From Isoetes taiwanensis (taxonomy: Eukaryota; Streptophyta; Lycopodiopsida; Isoetales; Isoetaceae), in NCBI GenBank assembly GCA_021234155.1, contig JAJEKV010000067.1:7532074-7596073 (forward strand): 64,000 nucleotides of DNA, read 5' to 3'. Positions within the stretch are counted from its first letter, which is position 1, and the number at the start of each line of letters is the position of its first letter. Under the pieces are notes generated by a model that made no database searches, was not told the DNA's origin, and saw only the letters and a program-made list of their open reading frames with translations. The translations under genes and the position numbers were made by a program. Positions 31,990 through 44,040 of the stretch are shown here, one piece after another.

Positions 31990-32960
31990 GCTACTAGCGC
32001 AACACGCTAATATATTGTAGCCCTTCCTTCCTTCCTTCCTTTCGGAGGGCTTTTCTTAATTTCTATTAATACCCGCACCCCGCTTATAATCGGCGTCATG
32101 GCTGCGCGTAGGTGCATCACTATCATCAGCTTTTAGCTGAGCTTTTATGGGCTCCAATGTCTCACCTTTCCGGTGATTCATATTATAAGCCCTCTTTCTT
32201 TGTGTATCTCCCGATGTGTAGTTATCATCTCCTGGATTACATCTGCCAAATCTTTCGTTGTGTCTGCTCTTGCCATTAGGATATGTGCTGGCTGTCCCCA
32301 ACTTATACTTCTGTATCTGTTTCTGATGTCTCCATACACTGTACAATCATTGAGCATGTGGTTCTCGTCCTCTATTTTCCCTGTATTACAGATTCTGCAG
32401 ATCCTGTTTTCCCTTTCTACTTTCCTCCATCTATCTTTTTTAATTCTTAGATCGTGACTCCCCATCCTAAATCTTGTCAAGACGTCCCTTCTTGTCTTCC
32501 CTAGCAGGTTGTCTCGATACATCTGTTGTCCTATTTGCTGCTCCGGGTTGAAGACTGTTGTGAGCCAGAGTGTTTTGGGTCCGTTGTATTTCTGCAACCA
32601 TGCTCTTGTCGCCATGTCGGCCCAATCCTCATTCCATTTCCCTTCGTTTACTAGATCACTCAGATTCAGTCCCATCTCTCTAGTCCACACTGCCACTTCC
32701 CTGAACCATCTGCTGCCTGTGATGATATATGACTTGGCTGACTCACTGATTGCAATCGTTGATATCTTCCCAGTGTGGCCTCCCATGTTATCCTTCATTA
32801 AGTACCTAATTGTCCTTTCCCATGCTTTTACCTCCATTGGTTTTTGGCCTGTCCATGTGCAGTGATATTGAACCTGTGTGCACTTGTGGATTGGGTGCAA
32901 AACTTGTTTTTTCTGAACATTCATATTCAGAGCTTGTATGTGTGGGAACACAAACACCAT
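31990..32960 (-). pseudogene. LINE fragment, C-terminal region and 3' tail (non-L1 type)
   Basis: A 260-codon frame from 32960 to 32178 ends with the Cys/His-rich LINE tail: LTRFRMGSHDLRIKKDRWRK, RICRICNTGKIEDENHMLND C, like other non-L1 LINE C-termini (R-GSH-L-I, CP-C----EDE-H-L--C). The frame then runs into a short 3' UTR and a (GGAA)n tail (plus TTCC repeats near 32021-32041). The RT and endonuclease are absent, so this is a 5'-truncated copy. Confidence 0.75.
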
Positions 32961-32989
32961 AATAATCAGCAGGTGTATATATGATATCT

Positions 32990-33765
32990 AATTAGTATAA
33001 TAATTAAAGGCAACTGCTGACATGGGAAGAGTTCAGAGCTAAGTTCCTCCTTTTAAGGTGGGATCGGGCTATTTGGCAGAAGGTGTCTTTGGTTCCTCCT
33101 CTAATAGCACAAGTGGATGATCCCCAGCCTTGGGTAGTTCATGAGCTTGTCAAAGCAGATAAGTTGGTGAATTCCATGTACAAGGTCTTGCTTGTTGCAA
33201 ACGTCTTGCCTCCTTCATCCAAGTGGCCTTTGGTTATTCCTAGGGACCGGCAAAAAGCAATATGGAAATGGGTATGGGATAAACTACTCCATCCCAAAGT
33301 ATCTGTTTTATGGTGGCAAGTCATTCATCGTTGTCTGCGCGTTAATATTCTGGTGCACATATTTCGTCCAGAGGTATCTGCACTTTGTCCCTTATGTGCA
33401 CAGAGGGACGAGACAATTGAGCATTGCTTCTTCCTGTGTAGACATGTCAGGCATGCTTAGTTGTGGCTTCAAGGCCTCTTTCGTTGCAATTTGAATAGCC
33501 AACAAGTGTTACTAGCAGTCTATCCAAGTGGATGGGAAAATTTGGCAAAAGGGCGTTTCATTTGGCTTCTGCATGGATCATCTGGTCCATTTGGAAAAGA
33601 AGGAATCTTCTCATATTCAAAGGTCTTGCTTGTTCAGATGCACAGGTCCTTTTCGATGCCCAACAAGGAATTGTCAAAGCATTCAGGTGCTCATCCATTG
33701 CTAATGAGGTGAAGAGCCGTATTTGGGAGCACTATCTTCAGATTCACACTTACTCATGAAATTTT
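32990..33765 (+). pseudogene. L1 LINE C-terminal zinc-binding region
   Basis: From about 33010 the plus strand reads LLTWEEFRAKFLLLRWDRAI, WQKVSLVPPLIAQVDDPQPW, then AIWKWVWDKLLHPKVSVLWW, CPLCAQRDETIEHCFFLCRH: the zf-RVT domain of plant L1s (W-W---L-PK---F-W, CP-C----E---HLF--C). A stop near 33459 is followed by more homology (WENLAKGRFIW-L). Upstream RT is missing. Confidence 0.8.
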
Positions 33766-34043
33766 ACTTCCTCCTCATGTTGTTTAGATGTTATATTTGA
33801 GTGGAGTGGATTTGCTCTGGTGGACATCCTCTCCATTGAGTTTTCAATCCCCATTATATCACGCTTCATAAAGCTGATAGATATAATCGCTACATGTGGA
33901 TCAAACTTCATTGCCACAATAGTAGTACCATTTTTGTTGTTGCCTGTTACTTCCCACCTACATCATCACCTTTTTATGATGAATATGATGTCGCTCGCAG
34001 TGATCCCTATGGTGATCTTTATGATGACATTGCTCAATTCAAA

Positions 34044-34470
34044 TAGTTGGGGCATGTCATTCTTCTTGGTGATTTCAATGCTCGCACTGCTGAAATGCAA
34101 GCTGCTCAACTCATACTTGAGGATGTTCGTGACCCTTTATGGATGTCTGCTAATGATACAGTCTTTCCACGTTCATCGCCTGATGCTAACAAACCCGTCT
34201 CAACATTTGGAAGGGAGCTCATCCAGTTGTGTGAAGTCTTTGAGATGGTACTTTGTAATGGCTTAGAGCAATGGCCACACTCTAAAGGTATTACATGCAT
34301 GTGATATAAGCGGGTGGTGGTACTAGTGTTGTTGATTATGTCATTTCCCAAGTGCAAGCCTTGGATCTCATTTCAGATTTTCGAATTGGCACAAGGCATA
34401 GAGATGAGGAGATAAAATCTGATCACTATCCACTTTATTTGTCATTAAAGTGGCAGTTTCCACCTCTTCA
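34044..34470 (+). pseudogene. LINE endonuclease domain
   Basis: Contains GHVILLGDFNART with the catalytic D and N, STFGRELIQLCEVFEMVLCN, GTSVVDYVISQV and the terminal SDHYPLYLSL (catalytic D and H). One frameshift near 34304. Earlier endonuclease motifs are degraded or absent. Confidence 0.85.
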
Positions 34471-35369
34471 ACCCATTGCTATCCAGGCTCCTGCCCCTCG
34501 CATTCGTTTGACTTATTCTAGATCTTTTGAATATGAACACACATTAGCTCCTGCGCTTGCAGGTATTTTGGATTACCCAACTCTTCAAGAGCGTAATGCA
34601 GCATTTGCTGATGCTTTGCTTACTTCTGCCGTCTCTTGCTTTGGTACACGCACTTCTGGTGTTGCTCATGCTGGTAGGAAATCCTTTCCTAGAAATGCCT
34701 GGTTTGATGAAGACTGCAAGCAACTTAAAAACAATTCAAGAACGATAGTTGAGCCGATCTGCCACATAATGCCATTCGAATTATAAGTCCTGCTTTTGGA
34801 ACGCAAGAAGGCACGCTTTGTTGCCGAGCATCGAGGCAAATGTTTGAATTACCATCTACGTGAGCCTCGGACCTTCCGGGCGCAAAATATTATATCGACC
34901 ACCTCCTAACCTTGGACATATTTCTATGCGGCAATGGGATGAGCGATTGGTCCACTTATATGATCATCCCGGGGTCCTTAATTATGTGCCTTCTTTGGTA
35001 GGTGATATTCTTCAATTCACAGGAGGAGGAAGTCAAAGAAGGATCTGCGGCATCTATCTAATGGCAAGTCTCCCGATCTTCAAGGTTTGCAAGCGAGAAT
35101 TGATTAAATGGGGGTCCGCTATTGCTTCCAATCATCACTACTCTTTTAAATCAAGCTTTGCAAGAAGGCTTGCCGAAACTTGGGTCGGCAAGGTCGTACC
35201 AATTTACAAAGCGGTGATAAGCATGACCCTTCTAATTAACGCCATCGGTAGAAGCCATATTTTTCAAAGCTTGACATCATGGGCGAGCATACCGGTGTAA
35301 TGCGTGCTATAGGACAAAGTGACTTTTTGGTCCATGCCATTCTACAATAGACCATATTTTCACATTGTG

Positions 35370-36175
35370 CATGCTTATTGAACATAGTCGAAGTTTGAAA
35401 CAAGACCTTTATATATGCTTTGTGGATTTTACTTACGCTTTTGATACGATTCCCCGCCGAGCTTCTTTAGCAAATAACAGGCACTTGGGGTTCCACAAGA
35501 TCTTCAAAATGCGGTTTATCGGCTTTATGAAAGGGTTTTGCTAAATTTCCAGCATCGATACTCAAATCACTAGCAATATTGGAGTTCGCCGTGGTTGCCT
35601 TTTATCTCCTACACTTTCGTTGGCTTGTACATTGATCAATTGGAAGAATGGCTTGATAATCATGGCGGAGGTCCACATTTGGCACACTATATCATTAGGC
35701 AACTTATGTATGCCGATGATGATGTTTCATTTCAAGCACATACTGCGCTGCTAGTATGCAAAGAACATTTACATGCTCGCCGCAGTTTTGTGAGAACACA
35801 GTGTCTGCGTGTTAATCTCAAAAAGACCAAGCTTTTGGTAGTTCAATCTTCTCATCACCATGTTCCCCTATGCACTATGATAGCCGCTGGGTTGAAGTCG
35901 TAGATAGCTACAAGTATCTTGGTGTAGAATTCGTAAAGAACACACTTTGGGAACAATGTATTACCAAGCGGTGGTCTGGCTGGATGGAGAGCACTCTATG
36001 CAATGCAAAACAATTGTTTTCGCAGAAATTCATGATTAGCCACGAAAGCCCACTTGTTTCGGCTTTGGTAGAGCCTGCTTTTATTTGTATGGTTCTGAAG
36101 TGTGGGGGCTTGCCATTAGTGCTAGTGCTTGGGAGAGCTTGGAGCCGGTGCAAAAGTCCTTTCTCACTTACATGA
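35370..36175 (+). pseudogene. LINE reverse transcriptase domain
   Basis: Frame-shifted motifs in order: LYICFVDFTYAFDTIPR (first Asp), GVRRGCLLSPT, FVGLYIDQLEEWL, RQLMYADDDVSF (catalytic YADD), LRVNLKKTKLLV and SYKYLGVEFVK. LVEPAF-YGSEVWG follows. The last is also found at 44780-44850, so the two LINEs are relatives. Confidence 0.85.
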
Positions 36176-36730
36176 CCTGGAGTTAAAACAACGGTGCCCT
36201 ATGCTATTCTTTTTACAAGAGATGTGTTTTGGCCTCTTCAACATTCGCCATGAAGCCATCTCCACTATATCCGCAAGGTGCACCACATGGATGATGTTAG
36301 GTATCATGTTCTTGCACTTGCCATGGCTGAATCTCCTCGGCGTTTGAAACGATGTTGGAAAGAGCATTGCACTACATGGTTTGCATCGTTGGGTGCGGCA
36401 ACGAGAGTAATTGCCGATGTTTGCCAATTCGATCCCCGAGCTTTTGCAACAATATCTCAATGGTCGTTTTTTCTCAAAAGATATGGGACATAGTTACTTT
36501 GGCCCAAGTGAAAATCGGTCATTATCATGCACACATAAATCCCACCTTGGCACCGGGGCCCCAAGCTTATTTGCTTGCTTCATTGTCCGGGAACAAGCTT
36601 ATAGCTATTGCATCAATTCGCACGGGGTCCCACAAAGCACGGATTGAGATTGTAGATGGGAGCGGCCGCAATTCTGCGAAGCGAGACTATGTTCTGTTGC
36701 CGATTCTGAGTTATTGAAGATGAAAGCCAT
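36176..36730 (+). pseudogene. LINE post-RT region
   Basis: The frame 36352-36717 includes QAYLLASLSGNKLIAIASIR, TGSHKARIEI, followed after a shift by VIEDESHTLLSCRI. This is the R-GSH-L-IE ... EDE-H-L--C tail shared with the fragments at 32178-32960 and 47600-47750. Confidence 0.7.
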
Positions 36731-37061
36731 ACTCTTTTGAGTTGCAGAATAGTCCAGAATCATTTTTTGACCTTAGTATTCCATTCCACGCTTCCACAAC
36801 TTCTCAGAGCATCATCTGTGCATGACTTGGCATTATACATACTTGAGGTTCTAGATAAACATCTGCAATTACTGAGCCCTCAGTAGTCATTATCTCCGCT
36901 TGACTAATATCATCATTACTGCAAAGGTTTTTCCCTTGAAAACCTTTCGAGGCAGGGGTTTTTTAATCCTAGTAGTAATGATTGTACTAGCCCATTGTAT
37001 GGGTCCCATGACCTATTGGTCTCCGTGGACGTTAAAAAAACTATTCTATTCTATTCTATAC

Positions 37062-37112
37062 TTTGTAACTTTCTCTGGATAATAAAGGCTCAAGTCCTTC
37101 AAAAAAAAAAAC
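37062..37112 (+). repeat. LINE 3' terminus with AATAAA and poly(A)
   Basis: GATAATAAAGGCTCAAGTCC followed by about 12 A. Probably the true 3' end of the L1 at 32990, separated from it by the inserted LINE. Inference from position only. Confidence 0.4.
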
Positions 37113-40100
37113 AGACATTATAATTTATCTGTTTGTGTCATTTATGTGCTTCCAAAGTTTCAAAAGTGCAGGACCCTGCTTTTGGCCAAGCGTGACAAAC
37201 ATAACAACTGCCCAATGCCAAATATTTCTCGGAATAAGGCAAACATAATTGTCAGTATCCTACTACTTCAGCAAGTCTGGTCTGATATCTTTTATTTTCC
37301 ATAGTTCCAATTGCCTTCATACCACCTCTTAAACAAACAATTTGTCAAGACATTCTTATAGATATATATACAATCCTAGGTTGACCAAGAGATTTGCATA
37401 TTAACCTCATGATGTTCCATCATTTTCTTCATGATTTAAACAGCTGTTTGCCACAAAAACAACATCCAAAAAAATTTGGTTCTTACAAGACACGATGTCA
37501 AGATAGGCATGCTCGCTAACATGTCTTTATTGTCTAGCCAAATATGAATTCAGTTGAAAACACATCCAAAATCCAGTTGGATCCATGCATTCTAAATGTC
37601 CTGATCCAATGCAGAAGATAAAAAATTTCGCATATACTTAGTCATGCATAAGAAATATACTCAAAGCAATCAAGAAATGTTGCGGATTCAAAGAAGTTAT
37701 CAGAGCAATCAAGAACTACTGCGGATTCGAAGAACTTGTGCTGCTTGGAAAGATTAAAATTGCAAGTAGGCTTTATGTTGTAACCGTGAAAATGTTTGAG
37801 CACAAAATCTACAATAAGTCTAGACAACCAAGTTCGAGGATCTCTTTGAAAGGGGTCTTCGAAAGCAAATGCATTATTATCTGAAAGCAAGTAGAAGGTG
37901 TGCATGGAAAATTCCTATTGTTATATTGTTACCTAAATAATGAAATTACAATGTTATGTTGTCCACAATTATTCTATGTATCGCATTTGGGACTCACACT
38001 AAAATGTGGTCTTATGGAGGCATAATAAATTTGACGATTATATAAAAGCCCAACATTAAAGGATTGCAAGGAATTATAGGAATTATTGACACCAACATAC
38101 CGCACTACTATAAAATACTGCACTACTATAAAATTTAGTGGGAAGTCTTCACAAAGTAAAAAGCTTTAATGAAATAAATTATCTATACAAGAAACTTATC
38201 GCGGCGGCCAAGGCCGCCGCGAACGTTTCTCTTCTTCAACCCCCTGCTAAAGGTTCACTTGGCCAGACGGGAAGAATTAATGGTTCACTTGGCTATGCCC
38301 ACTCTTCTATAAGTTAAGCCATGAATTGTTGCTGAGAAATAAAGCAACAAATTATCCTAAATAGCCACAAACATACTAAAGAAAACACCACCATTGCCAA
38401 ATGAATTTCCAAAGAAATGGCTTCATATCAAGGAATGGCACATAAAGTGCGCTTCTGAATGAAAAGCCCACAACGATGTGTGAATTTGTTCACTCTATAG
38501 TTACATGGCGTTCTCCAAGAGATACAAATTACATGCGATCTCATTTCCTTTATTAAGAACCCATACTATTAGTTGTCATGAGCACCACCTCATTTTACCG
38601 ATGAAGCTTGGCCCTTCATAGAGGACCTTATTGCATACCACCTCTTTTTGCAGCCATTAAACTTGGCCTTTCATAGAGGACCTTATTACGCATAAATGTT
38701 CTCGGGAAGAAATTATCGATAAGTCTACATGAAGATGCAAATGAAAAAAAACTTTTGAACAAAATATCGTGTACTTATTTTAGGAACATCACTAGAAAGC
38801 AACACGTTGATTTCATCGGTATGAAACTTTCAACGACATGAAGATGAACTAAAAATGCATAAAGAGAAAACAAAGCAAAATCATGTTTCCCAATAGGTTT
38901 TGCATGGCAACATTGCATGATGCTTTGCATGATGCTTTTTCAACTACTTGAGAAACAATATCTCAAAGTGCTTATGAAGAATGTTATGCTTTTTTCTAAC
39001 AAAGGCTATTCTATTCTACAAAGTTTCAATTAAAAATAAACGGATTGCATTGTTGCAAGGTGCACCTAGTTTGCTATTTGTTTTGCCAATTCTTGCGGGC
39101 CTTTAATGGCCATTTTAATAGAATAAAGATAAATCAATCTTTGTAATGTTAATCTTAGGAAAGGAATATTCATGGCAAATTTAGAACGTTAAATAGGTGG
39201 TAGGTTGGTAGAAAATTTATTCAGCACGCATTTTGTTGCCTCAAAATCATGATGAACATATGCAACCTTGAACTAGTCGCTTGCTCTCTGCAAAACCATG
39301 ACCTAAAGGGATCCCATTCTATGCATAACCAAACTCTCTCTCAAATCGATGGCTAGAAAATCAATATATAGTTAGGTGTTTAAGTCCTCCGGCAAGGACA
39401 AACCCGAATGATTGATGTCACCGCATCCATTGTGAGCAAAACATTTTGGAGTTACGGGACAACATAGGAATGCAAAACCGCCAATAAAATGTTAAAGTTG
39501 ATACACGCAAGCGAGGAGATTAGGAGATTGGCGCTTGATTGGTGCTTACAACTCCATCACCTCCATTCGCATACTCAATGCATACAACAAATTGTTGCAA
39601 CTCCCTCCTAAATTGTTGCAAAAGCGCCTGCAGATCGATTGCAAATGCATAAGAAAAAGTATTTTAAATGTGCTTCACAAAATCTAGCTCTCACAAGGTG
39701 GACATTTTTTTTCATTTATAAGCACGATCCAAGGGTCTTCCAAAGAACCACCTCGAGCCACCACCATGCATCTCCGTGCTCTTCTTGTGCCAACAATAAC
39801 CCGAACACTGCAGATTCAACCCATTATCAATTCCCCGGTCTCTTGAGGCTGACCAAGCATTATTTTTGCAAAGGTATGTTTTCCATCCTTATTAGTTGTG
39901 CAAAGACAGGTTGAAAAAGCCTCTATCCAACCTGTGTTCAATGACAAAAAAAATGCATGCATCTATGGCAGCTCTGAGAAGGTCATTAGTCGCATACCAA
40001 TAATATCCCAAGTAGGATCCAAATATTTATTGAAGGAAGCATAGACAACAAAATCTCAAGACAACTTCGGAAGGGAAATCTAACAAAATCAGCTTCTCTA

Positions 40101-40520
40101 TGGCAAAAGCTAACCTATAAAATTGGCCGGATGCTACCAAGTTATAGATTTCTCTTTCATAATAATCTGCATACTCTGTTAGGAATATTCATGGCTTCTT
40201 TTTCTTTTATGGGCAAAATGAATTCATACAAATGAACAGCACAGCCTAATATTTTGTAGTTTGCCAATTGGTCACCAAATTGCACCTTCCCTTTGTTGAC
40301 ACTTGTTAAAAGACGAAAGTAAACATTCAGATGTGAGCCTTAGCAGTTAGTTTTAACATTGTGAACACAGTAATGGCCATGAAGAAGACCATTGAGACGG
40401 CTATCCAGAAGTGCTGCAGACATGAAAAGAGTAGGAAATAATTGGTATATCCTCCGGAATGTTATACCAAACTATTCTGCAAAAATAAAAAATGGCAAAG
40501 TAGCTCTTTCATTAATCTTT
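37113..40520 (+). other. AT-rich intergenic DNA, no gene recognised
   Basis: Only short frames. It contains the first 47-bp palindromic unit (38187), a ~55-bp-spaced direct repeat near 38605-38690 (CTTGGCC(C/T)TTCATAGAGGAC) and a possible isolated exon at about 39700-39870 ending TTTTTGCAAAG|GTATGT. I see nothing else. Confidence 0.4.
38187..38233 (+). repeat. 47-bp GC-rich quasi-palindrome, copy 1
   Basis: ACAAGAAACTTATCGCGGCG, GCC AA GGC, CGCCGCGAACGTTTCTCTT. The arms are nearly self-complementary. The unit recurs at 42487 and (reverse) at 63865 with the same length and sharp borders. Confidence 0.85.
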
Positions 40521-40530
40521 GAAGTTACTA

Positions 40531-41953
40531 CTGTACCGGTAATGTCTCCCAGATGATTTCATCAGTCAAGCTCTCTTCATCAGCAGGCATAAGGCCCTGC
40601 ACATCCTGCATCGAGGTTTTCACATGTCATAACAATGTTGTACCTCATACTGGTATTTCTTTTCCCTCAATGATTAAATAGCAAAAAGATTACCTTGTGA
40701 AGCAAGATCTACAGCATCATTGCTTATGCACTGTCACCAGCACATTTTCAAGAACATTATATGAGTCTGTTTGACCCAGCTGCCTTGGGATTTTACACAT
40801 TCCAAAGATAACACATGGTCAACAAAAAGCCACCCAATGTTTGCCTCTCCCACAATTCGCAATGCAACATAAATATAGTTGCTCAACTCAGGAAGACTGG
40901 AGAAGAAAAAATCTCTCCGTAGGATTGACAACACATAATACTGCATTTTGGGACAGACGATCAGATCCTGGAGGTACCTGCGGATTGAACTTCTGAAGCT
41001 TTGCATACTCACGTAAGAGAAGGAACATGTATTCATAGACACGATCCATATTAAGATGTTCTTGAACAAACTCACGTCCTCTGGAACCCATAATCTGTGC
41101 CTCAGTAGGATGTGAATTTCCCCGCTCAACTGCACTCCTGATGGATCCACACAACTTGTCATCTGCTTCAATTGGCAGGAAATCCTTATATGGGACTAGG
41201 CCCCTCGTGAAGAATTCATAATACTTGCCATTTATGGCTAACAACGGGGATCCACAAGCTAGTAAGTATTTGTAACTCGCAGACCAGGCATATCCTTCTA
41301 CATATATATTATACTTATGGTCACACTGATTGCTGAGTCTAGAATCCTCCAAATCCATCTTTTTCACCCAGTCCTGTGCATAAATGTGTGCTTGATGATC
41401 ATTTGAGTTGCATTTGAGCAACTGTCTGCGAATGTCACTTGTCCACGGATTTTCCCTCCAATGTGCATAGCCATCTTTGTCTGCCCACTTCATTTTTTGT
41501 GAGCCTGCATCAATGCTTATAAGCTCATCTTTCCATGACTTAATTTTAATTTCGGGCCTATTTCCATAAAGAAAAGGTTAGTTAGTAGTTTGTCCAAGAA
41601 AACAATCAGATAAACTGCAACTTGCTTACCATCCCCAAAATGAAAAATCTGGAAATGGGATGTCAAAGTGTTCATCTGCGCTACAGTAGCCAAATAAAGG
41701 CGGTGGAATATCACCAGACTCAAAGTCTCTTTTGTAAATTTGAGTTCTGTCCTGGCAATTAAAGTAGAGTTCAACATCCTCAACCTGTCCAGGAAATTTA
41801 TCCAGCAGGTTGAGAAACCCCCAGAGAGTGAACATCATTCTGGACTGAATGCACCTATAATAGAGTTCTGTGTAGAGTTTCCCCTGATGTATGACAATTC
41901 GAAAAGCAGCTGTTTTCTTGGCCAGCTTTAAACTTTCCACATTCGAAAACCAG
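40531..41953 (-). CDS. GT90 O-glucosyltransferase (Rumi/DUF821-like), C-terminal exons
   Basis: Two well-supported exons. Exon A (41953-41630; acceptor TTTATTGCAG, donor GGATG|GTAAGC) reads FRIVIHQGKLYTELYYR, MFTLWGFLNLLDKFPGQVED, ELYFNCQDR, PPPLFGYC and DIPFPDFSFWGW. Exon B (41557-40978; acceptor GAAATAG, donor CCGCAG|GTACCT) joins in phase to restore WGWPE, and continues YAHWRENPWTSDIRRQLLKC, DWVKKM, SNQCDHKYNIYVEGYAWSAS, KYLLACGSPLL, YYEFFTRGL, GSRGREFVQEHLNMDRVYEY and EYAKLQKFNPQ. These are the ordered motifs of plant GT90 (CAP10-fold, ER/Golgi O-glycosyl- or xylosyltransferases). A further small exon near 40731-40695 and a last exon near 40616-40531 (VQGLMPADEESLTDEIIWET, then TAG) are tentative because phases do not join. 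The N-terminal exons are not found within 12 kb upstream. Lineage changes include K-to-R at the WKGNP site (WRENP). It may be a partial gene or one with a very long first intron. Confidence 0.75.
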
Positions 41954-41999
41954 CTGCAATAAATTGATTATGCTGGAACCTGCTCTAAATAAACATGCC

Positions 42000-42480
42000 G
42001 CCAAAAATGCTGAAGCCCTCTAAAGCCCTGTTTCTTGGAGGCATTCAACTCCTGGCAGAGCAATAGCTGTTGCCACCAAGAATGACATAAAAAAAAGCCG
42101 ATTTTACAGCTTAGACCCATTTCGCTGCCTTGTTGTTATGGCAGATTGTTATACCCCAATCTGCCCTGCTCTGAGCTACACAAAACCCAAAAAGGGCCAA
42201 ATGCATTACAAATCAAGAATAAGAAGCACGAAGAAGCTATGGCCGGAACTGGGGCGGAAGCAGAAAGAAGCCCGATTGCCCCATTGCCGAAACTGGGCCG
42301 AAAGCAATGGCCGGATTGCTTGCAGAGGAAGAAAGGTACGTCACTCTTCCCCCACCCCCTTTTTTTCAAAAGATACGTGTCTCTTCCAGGTTTTTCTCAG
42401 ATACGTGTCGCCACCAAACTTATTGCTGGGGAAAAAATATTACAATCAAACAGAAAATGTAACTGCCTTATATATGTTAA
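42000..42480 (+). repeat. block duplicated at 43720-44040
   Basis: Shared phrases in the same order: GAAGAAGCTATGGC(C/G)G, TTGCAGAG(G/C)AAGAAA, ATACGTGTC and GAAAAAATA...TA(A/C)TGC(C/T)TTATATATG. It lies upstream of the GT90 exons. Similarity judged by eye; no function assigned. Confidence 0.45.
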
Positions 42481-42486
42481 GATAAG

Positions 42487-42533
42487 ACAAGAAATTTATC
42501 GCGGCGGCCGCCGCCGCCGCGAACATTTCTCTT
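42487..42533 (+). repeat. 47-bp GC-rich quasi-palindrome, copy 2
   Basis: Same borders as copy 1 (ACAAGAAA ... TTTCTCTT). The centre is GCGGCGGCCGCCGCCGCCGC instead of GCGGCGGCCAAGGCCGCCGC. Confidence 0.85.
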
Positions 42534-43190
42534 TCCTACAATACGAACACTGGGGGGATGAGCAACTAGTCGTGCGCATTGGTTGCAAGAGAAGCACTTT
42601 GATGGGTATTCAATTACCATGCATCCCAGTATATTAGGGCATACACATTTGTACATGGATTATAAACAACAAATTTTTTAACAACATGAAAAACCTTTTA
42701 ACTTAGGGTACACATGGACAGTTATCAAATCCTTCAGCCCCTTTATGTAACCCAGCTTCTTCGGAAGGCTTTTTGTTACCATAGCGTTTACAATTGCCTC
42801 TTTGTTATAAATATTCCCCAGCAAATCAATTACACAAGGGGTCTTCAATGCTTCAAAAGTGCGATCTAGTCCAACGCATGAAGCCTAGCCTCACTAGGAT
42901 CTACCTTATCAGGTTTCCTGTCCCTAGACTCTGCCCCACCTCCATCCCAAGTAGCAGCAAGTAGCAGAAATACTTGGAATTTGGGTTTGAGATGGAATTC
43001 CAGAAAGAAAAAGGAGTGGTTGATAGTTTTCTCAGGGCTGATTTCCCCATATTGTGCAGATCCTCGGCCATGCAAGAAAGGAAAATGGCGGTTCATGCCT
43101 CGGTCTTAGAGCTCATGGACACCGATCTCAAAACTCGATAGACACGGGAAGATCAAACGGGAACCCCATCCTCCATTTGATCCGGCCGAA
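42534..43190 (+). other. intergenic DNA, no gene recognised
   Basis: Overlapping short frames on both strands without motif. Confidence 0.3.
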
Positions 43191-43595
43191 TCGTGGATAT
43201 AATGCTTCACTTTCATAAAGGATTGAAGCACCTCGCGATACCAATGGGATTATTCATAGAGATCTAAAAGCCCCAAAATGTGCTGGTTAAGGAGAACAAT
43301 TTACGGATCAAAGTTACAGATTTTGGCACTTCTAAGAAATTCCAGACTGCACAAAGTGGGCACACTACACTAAGAGGCACACTGGAATACATGGCGCCGG
43401 AAATGCTGGATGAACAGTGCGGCGACTACTCAAGAAAGGTAGATGTTTTCAGCTTTGGGTTGATTTGTTTTCAAGTTCTGACAGGAAAGGAGCTGTACCC
43501 TCGTAAAGCAGACGAGGACACAATTAAGAGAACTCCTTAAGGCTGGAAAGAGGCCTGCATTACCTGATACACTTCCTTCTGGCTTTTGATAGCAA
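43191..43595 (+). pseudogene. protein kinase catalytic fragment
   Basis: Kinase subdomains VIb to XI in three frames: GIIHRDLKAP (catalytic loop, HRD present), then after a shift VLVKENNLRIKVTDFGTSKK (DFG), TLRGTLEYMAPEML (APE), YSRKVDVFSFGLICFQVLTG and finally GKRPALPDTLPSGF. The N-lobe with the ATP loop and lysine is absent and at least two frameshifts are present, so it cannot make an active kinase. DFGTSK with GTLEYMAPE suggests a Raf-like or receptor-like cytoplasmic kinase origin. It is a gene remnant between the two duplicated blocks. Confidence 0.85.
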
Positions 43596-43719
43596 GTAGC
43601 AAGTCTGCCCCGGTAGCCCAAGTAGCAGCAGAAGCTTTAACCCTCGAAGCTTAGCCGCAACAGCCGGAGGTTTTAGTAGAATTGTTGATGCCGGAGTTAC
43701 AATCCTACAAATAGACGTG

Positions 43720-44040
43720 GCGTGGCAGAAGAAATGAAGGAAGAAGCTATGGCGGTGGATTCCAAAACAGAGGAAAGAACATGAAAACCTTGCTGAGGCC
43801 AGAAAGCAGATGCTTGGATGCTGGCCGCCATGGCCATCGCCGTGCAAGAATGGATTTCTTGCAGAGCAAGAAAAGGGGAAGATTCTGGCACCTGGGGGCT
43901 GGAGATTTTCCATTTTTATTGGAATTGAAAAATGCAATGGGCGCATACGTGTCAGGCCCAGGGCTGTGCTCAACCTAGAAAAAATACTTCCTATTTTTTA
44001 AGAACAGAAATGTTACTGCTTTATATATGGTATGAAATGT
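43720..44040 (+). repeat. second copy of the block at 42000-42480
   Basis: Contains GAAGAAGCTATGGCGG, TTTCTTGCAGAGCAAGAAAA, CATACGTGTC and TGTTACTGCTTTATATATGG, in the same order as the block left of the kinase fragment. Confidence 0.45.

Larger units (their letters stand above)
33800..37061 (+). mobile_element. non-L1 LINE, nearly complete but decayed, (TTCTA)n tail
   Basis: It has an APE endonuclease (about 33830-34460), RT (about 35370-35900), a post-RT region (35870-36720), a 3' UTR and the tail CCCATGACCTATTGGTCTCC...GTTAAAAAAA(CTATT)n. Many frameshifts and stops. It starts within the L1 remnant that precedes it, and the likely L1 3' end (TAATAAAGGCTC...poly(A)) resumes right after its tail, so it appears inserted in that L1. 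The same tail is used by the SINE at 12182. Confidence 0.75.

Noticed and set aside
32173-32865. Plus-strand frames of 94 and 118 codons
   Set aside because: Antisense shadows of the LINE C-terminal frame on the minus strand.
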